Shown: positions 43,039 through 52,103, counted from the first letter of the stretch. The stretch is DNA of 64,000 bases from CAVZTA01 sp963778025 (GCA_963778025.1 CAVZTA010000003.1:1-64000), one strand, 5' to 3'. Numbers and translations are program-made. Notes: generated by a model from the letters alone, not told the origin.

Positions 43039-43902
43039 ATGACCGTTCCCGGTTACGCGAAGGACGTGCTCGTCTCGGCCGCGTGGGCCCAGGCGCACCT
43101 CGACGACCCGACCGTCCGATTCGTCGAGGTCGACGTCGACACGACGGCCTACGAGCAGAGCCACATCCCGGGCGCCATCGGCTGGAACTGGACCAGCCAG
43201 CTCGCGGACGGCGTGCGGCGCGACATCGCGTCGCGCGAGGAGTTCAGCGAGCTGCTCAGCCGGAGCGGCATCGCCGCGGACACCACGATCGTCCTCTACG
43301 GCGACAACAACAACTGGTTCGCGGCGTGGGCGTACTGGCAGCTCAAGCTGTACGGCCATCGCGACGTCCGGATCATCGATGGCGGCCGGAAGTTCTGGCT
43401 CGACAACGGGCTGCCGCTCTCGACCGACGTGCCGACGTACGGGGCGACGGGCTACCAGCTGCCCGAGCTCGACCCCTCGCTGCGTGCGTTCCGCGACGAC
43501 ATCCTGCCGCGCATCGGCGATCCGTCACTGGCCCTCGTCGACGTCCGCTCGCCCGCCGAGTTCAACGGCGAGATCATCGCGCCTCCGGGCATGAGCGAGA
43601 CGGCACAGCGCGCGGGTCATATCCCGGGTGCCTCATCCATCCCGTGGGCGCAGACGGTCCGCGAGGACGGGACGTTCAAGGGCCGCGAGGAGCTCGAGGC
43701 GCTGTACGCGGGCAAGGGCATCACGGCCGACAAGGACGTCATCGCGTACTGCCGCATCGGCGAGCGGTCGAGCCATTCGTGGTTCGTGCTCCACGAGCTG
43801 CTCGGCTTCGGGCGCGTCCGCAACTACGACGGATCGTGGACCGAGTGGGGCAGCATGGTCGGCGTGCCGATCGAGAAGCCGGTCCCGGTCGCGGCGGGCT
43901 GA
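43039..43902 (+). CDS. Thiosulfate sulfurtransferase (two-domain rhodanese)
   Basis: 287 residues with two rhodanese domains. The inactive N-terminal domain has VEVDVDTTAYEQSHIPGAIG and TIVLYGDNNNWFAAWAYW; the catalytic C-terminal domain has LVDVRSPAEFNGE and the persulfide loop YCRIGERSSHSWFVLHELLG with the active Cys. The CRIGERS loop matches the CysA-type thiosulfate:cyanide sulfurtransferases. It handles sulfane sulfur in the cytoplasm. The ATG follows CAGGAGGATCCC. No sulfur-assimilation neighbours. Confidence 0.93.
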   Translation: MTVPGYAKDVLVSAAWAQAHLDDPTVRFVEVDVDTTAYEQSHIPGAIGWNWTSQLADGVRRDIASREEFSELLSRSGIAADTTIVLYGDNNNWFAAWAYWQLKLYGHRDVRIIDGGRKFWLDNGLPLSTDVPTYGATGYQLPELDPSLRAFRDDILPRIGDPSLALVDVRSPAEFNGEIIAPPGMSETAQRAGHIPGASSIPWAQTVREDGTFKGREELEALYAGKGITADKDVIAYCRIGERSSHSWFVLHELLGFGRVRNYDGSWTEWGSMVGVPIEKPVPVAAG

Positions 43903-43924
43903 CGCAGCCCTCACGCGCGACCTC

Positions 43925-43950
43925 GACGCCGGTCCTTCGGGGCCGGCGTC
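43925..43950. terminator. UUCG-tetraloop hairpin between convergent genes
   Basis: GACGCCGGTCC, loop TTCG, GGGCCGGCGTC: an 11-bp stem with one G:U pair and the very stable UUCG loop, 23 bases after the rhodanese stop and before the end of the leftward GNAT gene. It can serve both directions. Confidence 0.6.
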
Positions 43951-43984
43951 GTCATGTTCCGCCCGCGTGCCGGAAGCGCCCTAG

Positions 43985-44839
43985 CTAGAGCAGCCCCGGA
44001 TGCGGCATCAGCCGTGCCGGGTCGACCGTGACCTCCGGCGACGCCATGAACGTGTCACGGTCGGCGATCCGGAACCCGGCGTCGAGGAGCCGCGGTAGCA
44101 GCGGGCTCGGTCCGGCCACGCAACCAGCGATGGGGCCGCCCTCGGCGGCGTGGACGAACGCCGCCAGCAGCGGCCCGACCGGGTCGGCGGTCGGTGCGAC
44201 GACCGCGCGCTCGATCCAGCGGCCCTCGCCACGTCGCCGACGGCGGGCGTGGACGATCGCCACCGGATCGCCTCGGCGCGTGACGATGAACGGCCGCGCC
44301 TCCGGCAGGCTCGCCCAGAACCGGTGATCGTCGGCCCGCGAGAACCCGGTCCACGACGACTCGAGCGCATCGAGCTCGGCGACGTCGGCGGGCTGGAAGG
44401 CGATCGTGGGCGGCGGCGCGGTGAGCCCGGCCGGGGCACCGTCGACGTAGAGGTTCGGCCACCAGGCGCCCATCCCCTGGCGCAGGTACAGCGGGATCGC
44501 TCGCGCGTCGTCGGAGCCGAACGTCGTTCGGGGTCCCGGATCCGGGTAGAGCGCCGCGAGCAGCCGCTTGCCGATGCCGCCGCCCGTGCGGTCGGGCAGG
44601 ATGAACAGGTCGGTGAGGTGCATCGAGAACCCGGACCAGGCGACGCCGCCGAATCCGATCACGTCATCGCCTTCCGCCGCGACGACGATCGTCCCGCGGC
44701 GGAGGAGATACCGCAACGCCGGTCCGATGACGTCGACCGGCGCGTCCGGACCGTCGTCGTCACCGTACGCAGCCAGCACCCGGCGCATGCCCGGGACGTC
44801 GTCCAGCGTCGCGGATCGGATGTCGACGGGGGCGGCCAC
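43985..44839 (-). CDS. GNAT-family N-acetyltransferase
   Basis: 284 residues from a GTG. The N-terminal GNAT fold is clear: IRSATLDDVPGMRRVLAAYG, FGGVAWSGFSMHLTDLFILP and the acetyl-CoA loop RTGGGIGKRLLAALY (Gly-rich motif A). The C-terminal half (DDHRFWASLPEARPFIVTRR, EGRWIERAVVAPTADPVGPL) may be a second, degenerate GNAT unit. Substrate unknown. It starts 13 bases after the P1 peptidase stop, so they are one operon. Confidence 0.85.
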   Translation of the reverse strand: MAAPVDIRSATLDDVPGMRRVLAAYGDDDGPDAPVDVIGPALRYLLRRGTIVVAAEGDDVIGFGGVAWSGFSMHLTDLFILPDRTGGGIGKRLLAALYPDPGPRTTFGSDDARAIPLYLRQGMGAWWPNLYVDGAPAGLTAPPPTIAFQPADVAELDALESSWTGFSRADDHRFWASLPEARPFIVTRRGDPVAIVHARRRRRGEGRWIERAVVAPTADPVGPLLAAFVHAAEGGPIAGCVAGPSPLLPRLLDAGFRIADRDTFMASPEVTVDPARLMPHPGLL

Positions 44840-44852
44840 GGTGGTGCGGACG

Positions 44853-46001
44853 TCACGATGGGACGGCGGCGCGTGGCCCCCGGCCGTAGCGCGCCATCAC
44901 GTCCAGGAGCCGGTCCGGGTCGAGACGATGGGCCGTGATGCCGTCGCGGCCGGTCAGCGTCTCAGCCGCGAGCAGCGCGTTGACGATGGCGGCCTCGGTC
45001 GCCTCGGCGGTCGCCTTGAACAGCGGCGTCATCCGCTGCTCCGTGACCATCCGGACGTCGAGCGTCGCCGGGCCGCCGTCGGAGACGGCGCTCGACAGGC
45101 CGCGATTGCCCGTGGCGAAGGCCAGGATGAGATCGCCCGACGAGTGGTTCGCCGTCGAGCCCATGCGCGCCAGACCGAGGCCCGCGCGTTGCGCCACGCG
45201 CTCGCACTGGTGCGGAAGGAGCGGTGCATCGGTCGCGACGACGATGATGATCGAACCCGACCCCGCGCTCGCCCGGGCCGCGACGGCCTCCGCATCGTCG
45301 TACGGGCTGGTCACCTCGCTCGTCGGGATCGCCTCGCCGACCGGGACGCCATCGACGCGCAGCTGCTCGCGCTCACCGTAGTTCGCCTGGACGAGCACGC
45401 CGACCGTCCAGCCGCCGTCGGCATCCGGGATGACCCGCGACGCGGTCCCGATACCGCCCTTGAACTCGTGGCAGATCATCCCGGTGCCGCCACCGACGTT
45501 CCCTTCGGCGACCGGACCACCGGCGGCCGACGACAGCGCCTCGTCCACGTGCTCGGGGCGCACGTGCAGGCCGTCGATGTCGTTGAGCAGCCCGTCCCAC
45601 GTCTCGCCCACGACGGGCAGCGACCACAGGCCGCCACCGTGCCGCCGTCGCCGGACCGCGTGGGCCACGAGCGCATCACGGGCCACACCGACGCTGTGGG
45701 TGTTCGTGATCGCCACCGCGCCGCCCAGCTGGCCCGCCTCGCGGATCCATTCCAGACCGGTGAGCTCGCCGTTGCCGTTGAGGCGGTGACAGCCCGCGAA
45801 CACCGGCTCGGTCCAGACGTCGCCGTCATGCGGCAGGACCACCGTCACGCCCGTCCGGACCGGGCCCTCGCCGACGACCAGGGGCCCGTCACCCCGGATG
45901 AGCGTCGCGTGGCCCACGCGGACGCCGGCGACATCCGTGATCGCATCGTGGGCGCCCGATGGAAGCCGGCCGATCGTCAGGCCGAGGTCCCGTGCGCGCA
46001 A
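44853..46001 (-). CDS. P1 family (DmpA-like) peptidase
   Basis: 382 residues of the DmpA/aminopeptidase P1 family, which self-cleaves before a catalytic serine and removes N-terminal D- or L-residues. The N-terminal part has TDVAGVRVGHATLIRGDGP, GGAVAITNTHSVGVARDAL and EGNVGGGTGMICHEFKGGIG; the cleavage/catalytic segment is ARMGSTANHSSGDLILAFAT, with Ser in the expected place. There is no signal peptide. TTG at 46001 is the start, behind GGAGGGAGGGGAGGC, a very strong ribosome site that compensates for the weak start. Confidence 0.9.
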   Translation of the reverse strand: MRARDLGLTIGRLPSGAHDAITDVAGVRVGHATLIRGDGPLVVGEGPVRTGVTVVLPHDGDVWTEPVFAGCHRLNGNGELTGLEWIREAGQLGGAVAITNTHSVGVARDALVAHAVRRRRHGGGLWSLPVVGETWDGLLNDIDGLHVRPEHVDEALSSAAGGPVAEGNVGGGTGMICHEFKGGIGTASRVIPDADGGWTVGVLVQANYGEREQLRVDGVPVGEAIPTSEVTSPYDDAEAVAARASAGSGSIIIVVATDAPLLPHQCERVAQRAGLGLARMGSTANHSSGDLILAFATGNRGLSSAVSDGGPATLDVRMVTEQRMTPLFKATAEATEAAIVNALLAAETLTGRDGITAHRLDPDRLLDVMARYGRGPRAAVPS

Positions 46002-46028
46002 GCCTCCCCTCCCTCCTGGGACGTCATG

Positions 46029-46042
46029 GCCCCTCGAGGGGC
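46029..46042. promoter_or_regulatory. 14-bp perfect palindrome between divergent genes
   Basis: GCCCCTCGAGGGGC lies between the P1 peptidase gene and pabB, just upstream of the pabB -10 hexamer. It could be a repressor operator for one or both genes. Confidence 0.35.
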
Positions 46043-46050
46043 GGCGCCTC

Positions 46051-46056
46051 TATCAT
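46051..46056 (+). promoter_or_regulatory. -10-like hexamer, probable leaderless start of pabB
   Basis: TATCAT ends six bases before the GTG at 46063, without a ribosome site. Confidence 0.4.
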
Positions 46057-46062
46057 CGCCCG

Positions 46063-47526
46063 GTGAGCCCGTCCCTCGCAGCCGGTGCCGCGGTCCGAGC
46101 CGCGGGCCCGGCGATCGCCGCACGACCGCCGCATCCGGCACCGCTCCGGCTGGAGCCGCTGCCGCTCCTCGTCGGTGTGCCGCCGATGGACGTGGCCGAG
46201 GCGTTCCGCGACCTCCCGGGACTCGCACTCCTCGAGAGCGCCCGACCGGGTCGCAACGCGCGCTGGACGTTCCTGACCGCGGATCCGGTCGAGGTCCTCG
46301 AACGGGCGTCCGCCGGAAGCGACCCGTTCACGGCGGCCCGTACCCTGCTCGCACGCTCGGCGACGGGTCCACGTCCCGTGGCGGGACCACCGTTCCTCGG
46401 CGGGCTGGTCGGGTTCCTGGGCTACGAGCTGGGACAGCGGCTGCTGCGCCTCGCGGTCGACGCTGACGCCCGGGCGACCGACGCCGCCCTGCCCGACCTC
46501 CGTCTCGCGCTCCATGACTGGGTCATCGCCTGGGACCGCCGCGACGGGATGGCGTGGCTCGGGGGTCGCGCGGTCGATGGCGACACCGGGCAGCTCGATC
46601 GGCGGCTGCGCCAGGTCCAGGCGCGGCTGGACGAGCTCCTGTTCGGGCGGCTGCCGATCGCGCCGGTCGGCGACGTCCCGACCTTGACCTTTCGCTCGAG
46701 CACGACGCGCGCAGCGTGGCTGCAGGGTGTGGAGGTCGTTCGCGACGCGATCGCCCGGGGCGAGATCTACCAGGCGAATCTCACGCGACGCCTCGAGGCA
46801 CCCTTCAGCGGCGATCCGTGGTCGATCTATCGCCGGCTGCGGACCGGGGACCCGGCGTTGTTCGCCGCCCACCTCGACCTCGGCGGGCGCCGCGCGCTGA
46901 TCTCCGCCTCACCGGAGCCGTTCCTCGCGGTCGATGCGTCGGGTCGCATCACCACCGATCCGATCAAGGGGACGCGCCCTCGCGGCGCCGACCGTGCCGA
47001 GGATCGCGCGCTCGCGGCCGAGCTGCTCGCCTCGGCCAAGGACCGCGCCGAGAACGTGATGATCGTGGACGTCCTGCGCAACGACCTGGGTCGGGTCAGC
47101 GTCCCGGGCAGCGTCCGTGTCCCACGGCTCCTGCGCCTGGAACGGACCGCCGCGGTGCAGCACCTGGTGTCGACGGTGACCGGCCAGCTTCGACCGGGAC
47201 TCGATCCGCTGCATGTCCTCGCGGCGGCCTTCCCGGGTGGGTCGATCACGGGTGCGCCCAAGCGACGCGCCGCGGAGCTGCTGCAGGGCTGGGAGCCGGT
47301 CCGTCGCGGGCCGTACACGGGCGCTCTCGGGTGGATCGGCCCGGATGGCGCCATGGCCAGCAGCATCCTCATCCGGACGTTCGTGGCGGACGGCGCGTCG
47401 CTCGCGCTCCACGTCGGCGGCGGCATCACGTGGCGCAGCGACCCGGCCGACGAATGGGCCGAGACCGTCGCCAAGGCCGCGGGTCCGCTCCGTGCGATCG
47501 GCGCGCGCGAGCTCGGCGACCCGTGA
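46063..47526 (+). CDS. pabB: Aminodeoxychorismate synthase component I
   Basis: 487 residues of the anthranilate synthase/PabB family, which makes 4-amino-4-deoxychorismate from chorismate for folate synthesis. The chorismate-binding domain has IARGEIYQANLTRRLEAPFS, LISASPEPFLAVDASGRITT, PIKGTRPRG (the PIKGT motif typical of PabB), SAKDRAENVMIVDVLRNDLG, and FPGGSITGAPKRRAAELLQG. The N-terminal region has GGLVGFLGYELG. Pairing with pabC confirms PabB over TrpE. No pabA amidotransferase is in the window. GTG at 46063 is chosen from the TATCAT hexamer. Confidence 0.92.
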   Translation: MSPSLAAGAAVRAAGPAIAARPPHPAPLRLEPLPLLVGVPPMDVAEAFRDLPGLALLESARPGRNARWTFLTADPVEVLERASAGSDPFTAARTLLARSATGPRPVAGPPFLGGLVGFLGYELGQRLLRLAVDADARATDAALPDLRLALHDWVIAWDRRDGMAWLGGRAVDGDTGQLDRRLRQVQARLDELLFGRLPIAPVGDVPTLTFRSSTTRAAWLQGVEVVRDAIARGEIYQANLTRRLEAPFSGDPWSIYRRLRTGDPALFAAHLDLGGRRALISASPEPFLAVDASGRITTDPIKGTRPRGADRAEDRALAAELLASAKDRAENVMIVDVLRNDLGRVSVPGSVRVPRLLRLERTAAVQHLVSTVTGQLRPGLDPLHVLAAAFPGGSITGAPKRRAAELLQGWEPVRRGPYTGALGWIGPDGAMASSILIRTFVADGASLALHVGGGITWRSDPADEWAETVAKAAGPLRAIGARELGDP

Positions 47527-48422
47527 GCGCGACCGACGACCGACCGCGACACGTCTGGGTCGACGGGCGGATCCAGCCCGCCGATGGTCCGCATCTCTCG
47601 GTGTTCGACCGTGGCTTCCAGCTGGGCGACGGCGTCTTCGAGACCCTTCGCGCTCGCGGCGGCCGCCTGACCGAGCTGCGCGAGCATCTCGCGCGCCTTC
47701 GGTCGTCGGCCACCGGGCTGGGCATCGAGCTGCCGACCGGGCTGGACGACACCCTCGAGCGTGGGATCCGCGACCTGCTCGGCAGCGAGGACCTGGACGC
47801 CCCCGAGAGCGATGCGTCCGTCCGGATCACGGTGTCCCGTGGTCCGTATCGCGGACGCGGCCTCCTGCCGCCGGACGAGCACGTCCCGGCCACGGTCGCG
47901 GTCCAGGTCTGGCCCGTGACGCCGCCGCCGGCGGGGCATCTCGAGGACGGCATCGGCCTCGTCGCGAGCTCCGTGCGACGCGATCCGGCGAACCCGCTGG
48001 CGGCCCTCAAGACCACCAGCCGCGCCGACTACGTCTTCGCCCGCCTCGAGGCGCGCCGCGCCGGCGCCGACGATGCCCTGTTCCTCACCCTCGACGGACA
48101 TCTCTCCGAGGCGACCAGCGCGAACGTCTTCCTCGTCCGCGACCGGGAGCTGGCCACGCCGGCGCTCGCCTGCGCGATCCTCGCCGGGACGACGCGCTCG
48201 TGGCTCCTGGGCTGGGGCTCGTCCGTCGGCCTTGCCGTGTCCGAGGGCTGGCTGACACCCGACGATCTCGCGGCCGCCGACGAGGCGTTCGTGTGCTCGT
48301 CGGTCGCCGGCGTGCTGCCCGTGACCCGCTGGGCGGGCGAGCCGATCGGGACGGGCCGGCCCGGTCCGTGGACGCACCGTGCGCGCGCCGATCGTGAGGC
48401 GTTCATCCGGGGCGAGCCGTGA
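47523..48422 (+). CDS. pabC: Aminodeoxychorismate lyase (class IV aminotransferase fold)
   Basis: 299 residues of the BCAT-like PLP fold. VFDRGFQLGDGVFETLRARG is the N-terminal signature, PLAALKTTSRADYVFARLEA contains the PLP lysine, and DGHLSEATSANVFLVRD with the terminal VCSSVAGVLPVTRW are also diagnostic. It releases pyruvate from aminodeoxychorismate to give 4-aminobenzoate. The GTG overlaps the pabB TGA as GTGA, so the two enzymes of the pathway are translated in tandem. Confidence 0.92.
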   Translation: MSATDDRPRHVWVDGRIQPADGPHLSVFDRGFQLGDGVFETLRARGGRLTELREHLARLRSSATGLGIELPTGLDDTLERGIRDLLGSEDLDAPESDASVRITVSRGPYRGRGLLPPDEHVPATVAVQVWPVTPPPAGHLEDGIGLVASSVRRDPANPLAALKTTSRADYVFARLEARRAGADDALFLTLDGHLSEATSANVFLVRDRELATPALACAILAGTTRSWLLGWGSSVGLAVSEGWLTPDDLAAADEAFVCSSVAGVLPVTRWAGEPIGTGRPGPWTHRARADREAFIRGEP

Positions 48423-48952
48423 CCCGGGACGAGCTGATCGCCCGGACCCGCCAGCTCATCGCGGAGGGTGAGCGCCTCGAGACGAACCCTTCGCTGCCCG
48501 CGCTGCAGACCTGGCTCCAGCTGTCGGACGACCTGCTCGCCTCGGCGTGGGGCTCGATGGATCGCTACCACCTCGCATGGCTCATGGTCGGCCGCCCGAA
48601 GGACATCGTGCGCGGCCGCGCGATGACGACCGGCGAGGAGGCGGCGTACGTGCGCGAGGTCGCCGGTCAGAAGAACGCGGCGCTCCGCACCAGCCTCGAT
48701 GCGGTCGACCGGCAGCACATGCCGTTCCGCGGCGAGACCGGTGGCGTGGGCCCGGGGCAGGGGATGGGCGCCGCGCCCGAGGACGCGGCGGGCCCGGCGG
48801 CGCATCGCCACCCGCAGCTCGACACCACCTCGCACAAGGCCATCCCGACGGATCCCGAGCTGGCGAAGCGGCTCGAGGAGGCCAGGCGCGACGCGACGGA
48901 GCACGACACGCACGAGCGGCGAGCGCCCCGCCCGGAGCGCATGCAGCGATGA
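48419..48952 (+). CDS. Unknown protein in the pab operon
   Basis: 177 residues. The N-terminal 100 residues are helical (ELIARTRQLIAEGERLETNP, ALQTWLQLSDDLLASAWGSM, YHLAWLMVGRPKDIVRGRAM); the rest is charged and Gly/Pro-rich, probably disordered, ending in RRAPRPERMQR. The GTG overlaps the pabC stop (GTGA), and its own stop overlaps the next start (ATGA). Conservation of coupling on both sides suggests a role with its neighbours, but no function is visible. Confidence 0.55.
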   Translation: MTRDELIARTRQLIAEGERLETNPSLPALQTWLQLSDDLLASAWGSMDRYHLAWLMVGRPKDIVRGRAMTTGEEAAYVREVAGQKNAALRTSLDAVDRQHMPFRGETGGVGPGQGMGAAPEDAAGPAAHRHPQLDTTSHKAIPTDPELAKRLEEARRDATEHDTHERRAPRPERMQR

Positions 48953-50247
48953 CCGGCACCCGGGAGCGCACCATGGCCGTCGGTGGCCAGCGCGAGGTGC
49001 CGGTCCCGGATCCCATCGCTCGGGACTACCTGCTGCTCGCCCTTCGGCTCGACCAGCACCTTCCAGGGCTCGTGGATGCCTACTTCGGCCCCGCGGACCT
49101 CAAGGCGCAGACCGAGCTCGAGCCGGAGCGGTCGCCCGCCCGCCTCGCCGAGGACGCCGCCGCCCTTCGCGACCGGCTCGCGGGCGCGGTCACGGACGAT
49201 GGCCGGCGGACCTGGCTGGATCTGCAGCTCCGGGCGCTGGAGACGCAGGCATCGGTGCTCGCCGGTCATGACCTGCCATACGTCGAGCAGGTGACCCGCT
49301 GCTTCGCGTGGACGCCGGTCCGGCGCGACGATGCCGTGTTCCATGCGGCGGCTGCCGAGCTGGACGCACTGCTGCCCGGCGACGGACCGCTCGACGCGCG
49401 GCTCCGGGCGATGGATGACGCGTGGACGCTCCCCGTCGACGCGGCACGGGACGCCGTCGACCGGCTCGTCGCGCGGTTCCGGGCACGCAGCGAACCGGCG
49501 TTCGGGCTGCCGGACGGCGAGGACCTGCGGGTCTCCTTCGTCCGGGATCAGCCGTGGTCGGGCTACAACTGGTACGACGGCGGCGGACGGTCGCGCGTGG
49601 ACCTCAACACCGATCTGCCGCTCCGCCTCCCGGCGCTGCTGGACACGGTCGCGCACGAGACCTACCCGGGCCATCACCTGGAGCACGCGTGGAAGGAGCG
49701 GGTGCTGGTCGAGGAGCTCGGGAACGTCGAGGCGAGCGTCCTGACCATCAACACGCCCGAGTGCCTCATCTCCGAGGGTCTCGCCAACCTCGGACGCGAG
49801 CTCGTCGTCCCCGACGACGAGGCGCCGGACCTGCTCGCAGACGTCGCCCGGGCGGTCGGGCTGCCACTCGCCGACGATCCGGCCGCGCTGGCGGAGGCCG
49901 CCCGGCGCGCCATCCGGGCGACCGCCATCCGCAAGGTCCTCGACGCGACGCGGGTCAACGCGGCGCTCCTGCGGCACGCCGACGGCCGGAGTCACGCGGA
50001 TGTGCTCGACTACCTCGTCACGGTCGGTCGCTTCACCCCGGAGACCGCGGCCAAGCGCCTCGAGTTCATCGAGCACCCCATGTGGCGCACGTACGTCTTC
50101 GTCTACACCGAGGGCGAGGCGCTCCTCCGCCGGTGGCTCGAGGCGGTGCCACCCGAGCGCCGCACCGAGCGCTTCGGCCGCCTCCTGCGCGAACCGCTGA
50201 CGCCCGTCGCGATCGCGGACGAGCTGGCGGGCGCCGCCGCCGGCTGA
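48949..50247 (+). CDS. DUF885-like metallopeptidase, short form
   Basis: 432 residues. The metal motif HETYPGHHLEH is present with the downstream acidic region CLISEGLANLGRELVVPD. Compared with the 581-residue DUF885 protein at 13060 it is shorter and lacks the YTPTYQLSY segment; MWRTYVFVYTEGEALLRRWL occupies the corresponding C-terminal place. No signal peptide. It is the fourth gene of the overlapping pabB operon (ATGA junction), an odd partner for folate-precursor genes. Confidence 0.82.
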   Translation: MTGTRERTMAVGGQREVPVPDPIARDYLLLALRLDQHLPGLVDAYFGPADLKAQTELEPERSPARLAEDAAALRDRLAGAVTDDGRRTWLDLQLRALETQASVLAGHDLPYVEQVTRCFAWTPVRRDDAVFHAAAAELDALLPGDGPLDARLRAMDDAWTLPVDAARDAVDRLVARFRARSEPAFGLPDGEDLRVSFVRDQPWSGYNWYDGGGRSRVDLNTDLPLRLPALLDTVAHETYPGHHLEHAWKERVLVEELGNVEASVLTINTPECLISEGLANLGRELVVPDDEAPDLLADVARAVGLPLADDPAALAEAARRAIRATAIRKVLDATRVNAALLRHADGRSHADVLDYLVTVGRFTPETAAKRLEFIEHPMWRTYVFVYTEGEALLRRWLEAVPPERRTERFGRLLREPLTPVAIADELAGAAAG

Positions 50248-50251
50248 TCCG

Positions 50252-50953
50252 TCAGTCGGACTCGGCGGTTGCGGCGACGCCGATCTCCCGGACGCGGGCC
50301 GAGCGCGGCCGACCCGCGAGCAGGGTGAGCGCGACCCCGCCCAGCAGGCCCACGATCGCCACCGCGAGGAGGCCCATCACGAACGCGGGCATCGTCGGGC
50401 GTCCTTCGGCGGCGGCGAGCGCGCTTGCCGAGGCCGTCGAGGACGCGCGAAGCGTGTCGAGCTGCGTCTGGAGGCCGTCGCGCTCGGCGCGCAGGTGGTC
50501 CAGCTGCGTCGCCATCGTGAAGCTTGCCTCGTCCGAGCGTGCCCCCGGCCAGTAGGCGGGCATCGTCCCGTCCTGCTCGAACACCCCGACCACGACCGGC
50601 GCCGACTCGATGGCCAGCCCGTCGTGGTCGACGTGCCATGCCCAGTAGCCGCCCTTGGGATACGTGAAGGACGCCTCGTACCAGCCCGCCCGATCGGTCG
50701 GCCGGGTGGTCGCCCCGAATGTCTCGCCGCTGGCCGTGTCGGTGAACACGACCGTCGTGACCCCGAAGTCGACCGGCGTCACGCCGTGCTGGAGCAGCTG
50801 GAAGGTCAGCGTCGTCGCCTCGCCGGCCGTGATGGCCCGCCCGCCGGTCTCGGCCGGGATGACGATGGCGACCCCACCCGCGGCGGCAGGAGCGGCGACG
50901 ATCGCGAGGAGGAGCAGGGCGAGCGGCACGGCCGCGGCGAGTCGGTGGCGCAT
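50252..50953 (-). CDS. Exported FixH/YtkA-like protein with C-terminal anchor
   Basis: 233 residues with a Sec signal (RLAAAVPLALLLLAIVAAPAAAG), a beta-sandwich domain (TTLTFQLLQHGVTPVDFGVT, AGWYEASFTYPKGGYWAWHV) resembling FixH/YtkA-type folds, a coiled-coil (LDHLRAERDGLQTQLDTLRA) and a C-terminal membrane helix (AFVMGLLAVAIVGLLGGVAL). It is therefore held at the outer face of the membrane. Similar proteins occur with copper or cytochrome oxidase genes, none of which are here. The ATG at 50953 is favoured because the signal begins there. The start of the gene is 70 bases from the GNAT stop. Confidence 0.65.
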   Translation of the reverse strand: MRHRLAAAVPLALLLLAIVAAPAAAGGVAIVIPAETGGRAITAGEATTLTFQLLQHGVTPVDFGVTTVVFTDTASGETFGATTRPTDRAGWYEASFTYPKGGYWAWHVDHDGLAIESAPVVVGVFEQDGTMPAYWPGARSDEASFTMATQLDHLRAERDGLQTQLDTLRASSTASASALAAAEGRPTMPAFVMGLLAVAIVGLLGGVALTLLAGRPRSARVREIGVAATAESD

Positions 50954-51023
50954 CGGGACGACCTCGGGCTGTGGATGCCGATGTCCTTGATACACCGCTC
51001 GCGTTGGGTGGGTTCCCGCCCCG

Positions 51024-51554
51024 TCAGAGCTCCCGTGTCCAGCGCGCGCGATCCTCGTCCTCGCCCTCGTAGTCGGGGTACGCCGGCGTGCCGAACAGGC
51101 GCATCGTGCCGGGGCCGTCGTCCGGCACGAACCCGACGCCGCGCAGGAAGCGGGTCGTGATCGGGTCGCCGGGCCACGAGACCGTCTCGAGCCGGCGGCC
51201 GCCGCCCGCCTGGACGTCCGCGGCGACACGCTCCACGAGGGCTCGCGCGATCCCGTGGCGCCGCTCGTTGGGGCTGACCGCGATCGCCCCGATGAGACCG
51301 GTCGCAGCGTCGTCAGCGCTGGGCTGCGCGAGCACGAACCCGATGAACCGCCCGTCCTCGCCTTCCGCGACCCACGAGCTGCCGGTCGCGTGGCGGAACC
51401 ACCAGCGAGCCACGAAGGAACGGCCACGCCGTCCGGGCCACCACCCGTCCAGGTGCCCGATGACCGTGGTGTGGTCCGCCTCGACGGGACGGCGGAAGAC
51501 GACGCCCGGCGGGTCGATCGGGCCGGCGCCGACCCGGGCCAGCGGGTCGCTCAC
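51024..51554 (-). CDS. GNAT-family N-acetyltransferase
   Basis: 176 residues: FRRPVEADHTTVIGHLDGWW, WVAEGEDGRFIGFVLAQPSA and the acetyl-CoA motif GLIGAIAVSPNERRHGIARA followed by LVERVAADVQAGGGRRLETV and FLRGVGFVPDDGPGTMRLFG. This is a complete small GNAT; the substrate is not predictable. The GTG at 51554 overlaps the TGA of the upstream membrane-protein gene as GTGA, so it is coupled to it. Confidence 0.85.
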   Translation of the reverse strand: MSDPLARVGAGPIDPPGVVFRRPVEADHTTVIGHLDGWWPGRRGRSFVARWWFRHATGSSWVAEGEDGRFIGFVLAQPSADDAATGLIGAIAVSPNERRHGIARALVERVAADVQAGGGRRLETVSWPGDPITTRFLRGVGFVPDDGPGTMRLFGTPAYPDYEGEDEDRARWTREL

Positions 51555-52096
51555 CGGGCGCGCAGCGCCGCCGTCCCGGCAGCCAGGAGGAGCAGCAGGA
51601 GCGGCAGCGGGCCGAAGCGTTCGGCGAGGTAGTCGAGCGGGCCCAGCGCGCCGAGCTCCGCCACCCGCGACCACGCCCAGATGAGGACGTACCCGAGGGC
51701 GCTGCCGAAGACGGCGAACGACGCCGCGACGATCGACCGGCGATCGGCGGTCCGAGCCCAGTCGACGTCCCGTGGCGTGGTCCGCACCGCGAGTCCCGTC
51801 AGCCACCCGATGGCGACGCCCACGGCGAGGAGCCCGGCCCCCAGGTCGAGCAGCTCGAACAGGGTGAGCACCAGGCCGCCGACGAGCGCGACGACGATGG
51901 GGACGAGCAGCGCACGGATCGTCGACGGCCCGGTGTGGGCCGCGGCGGCCGGGCCACCGCCGGCAGGCGACCGCGGCGCGTAGCGCTCGCCCGGCGCGCG
52001 ATCCAGCGGCGCTGCCGGCTCGGACCCGGGCAGGCGCGCGGGCGGCCGCTCGCCGGGGACGCGCGGCGGTTCGGAGGGCGATGAAGGACCGGCCAC
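51551..52096 (-). CDS. Multi-pass membrane protein of unknown function
   Basis: 181 residues. A Pro/Ala-rich cytoplasmic start of about 58 residues precedes four hydrophobic helices (LLVPIVVALVGGLVLTLFEL, LGAGLLAVGVAIGWLTGLAV, IVAASFAVFGSALGYVLIWA, FGPLPLLLLLLAAGTAALRA). No family recognised. The GTG at 52096 is seven bases after a TACCAT hexamer. It shares an operon with the GNAT enzyme. Confidence 0.65.
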   Translation of the reverse strand: MAGPSSPSEPPRVPGERPPARLPGSEPAAPLDRAPGERYAPRSPAGGGPAAAAHTGPSTIRALLVPIVVALVGGLVLTLFELLDLGAGLLAVGVAIGWLTGLAVRTTPRDVDWARTADRRSIVAASFAVFGSALGYVLIWAWSRVAELGALGPLDYLAERFGPLPLLLLLLAAGTAALRAR

Positions 52097-52103
52097 TCAC
52101 CCG

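Noticed and set aside
46021..46062. Riboswitch or attenuator upstream of pabB
   Set aside because: The spacer to the divergent gene is about 60 bases; there is room only for a palindrome and promoter.
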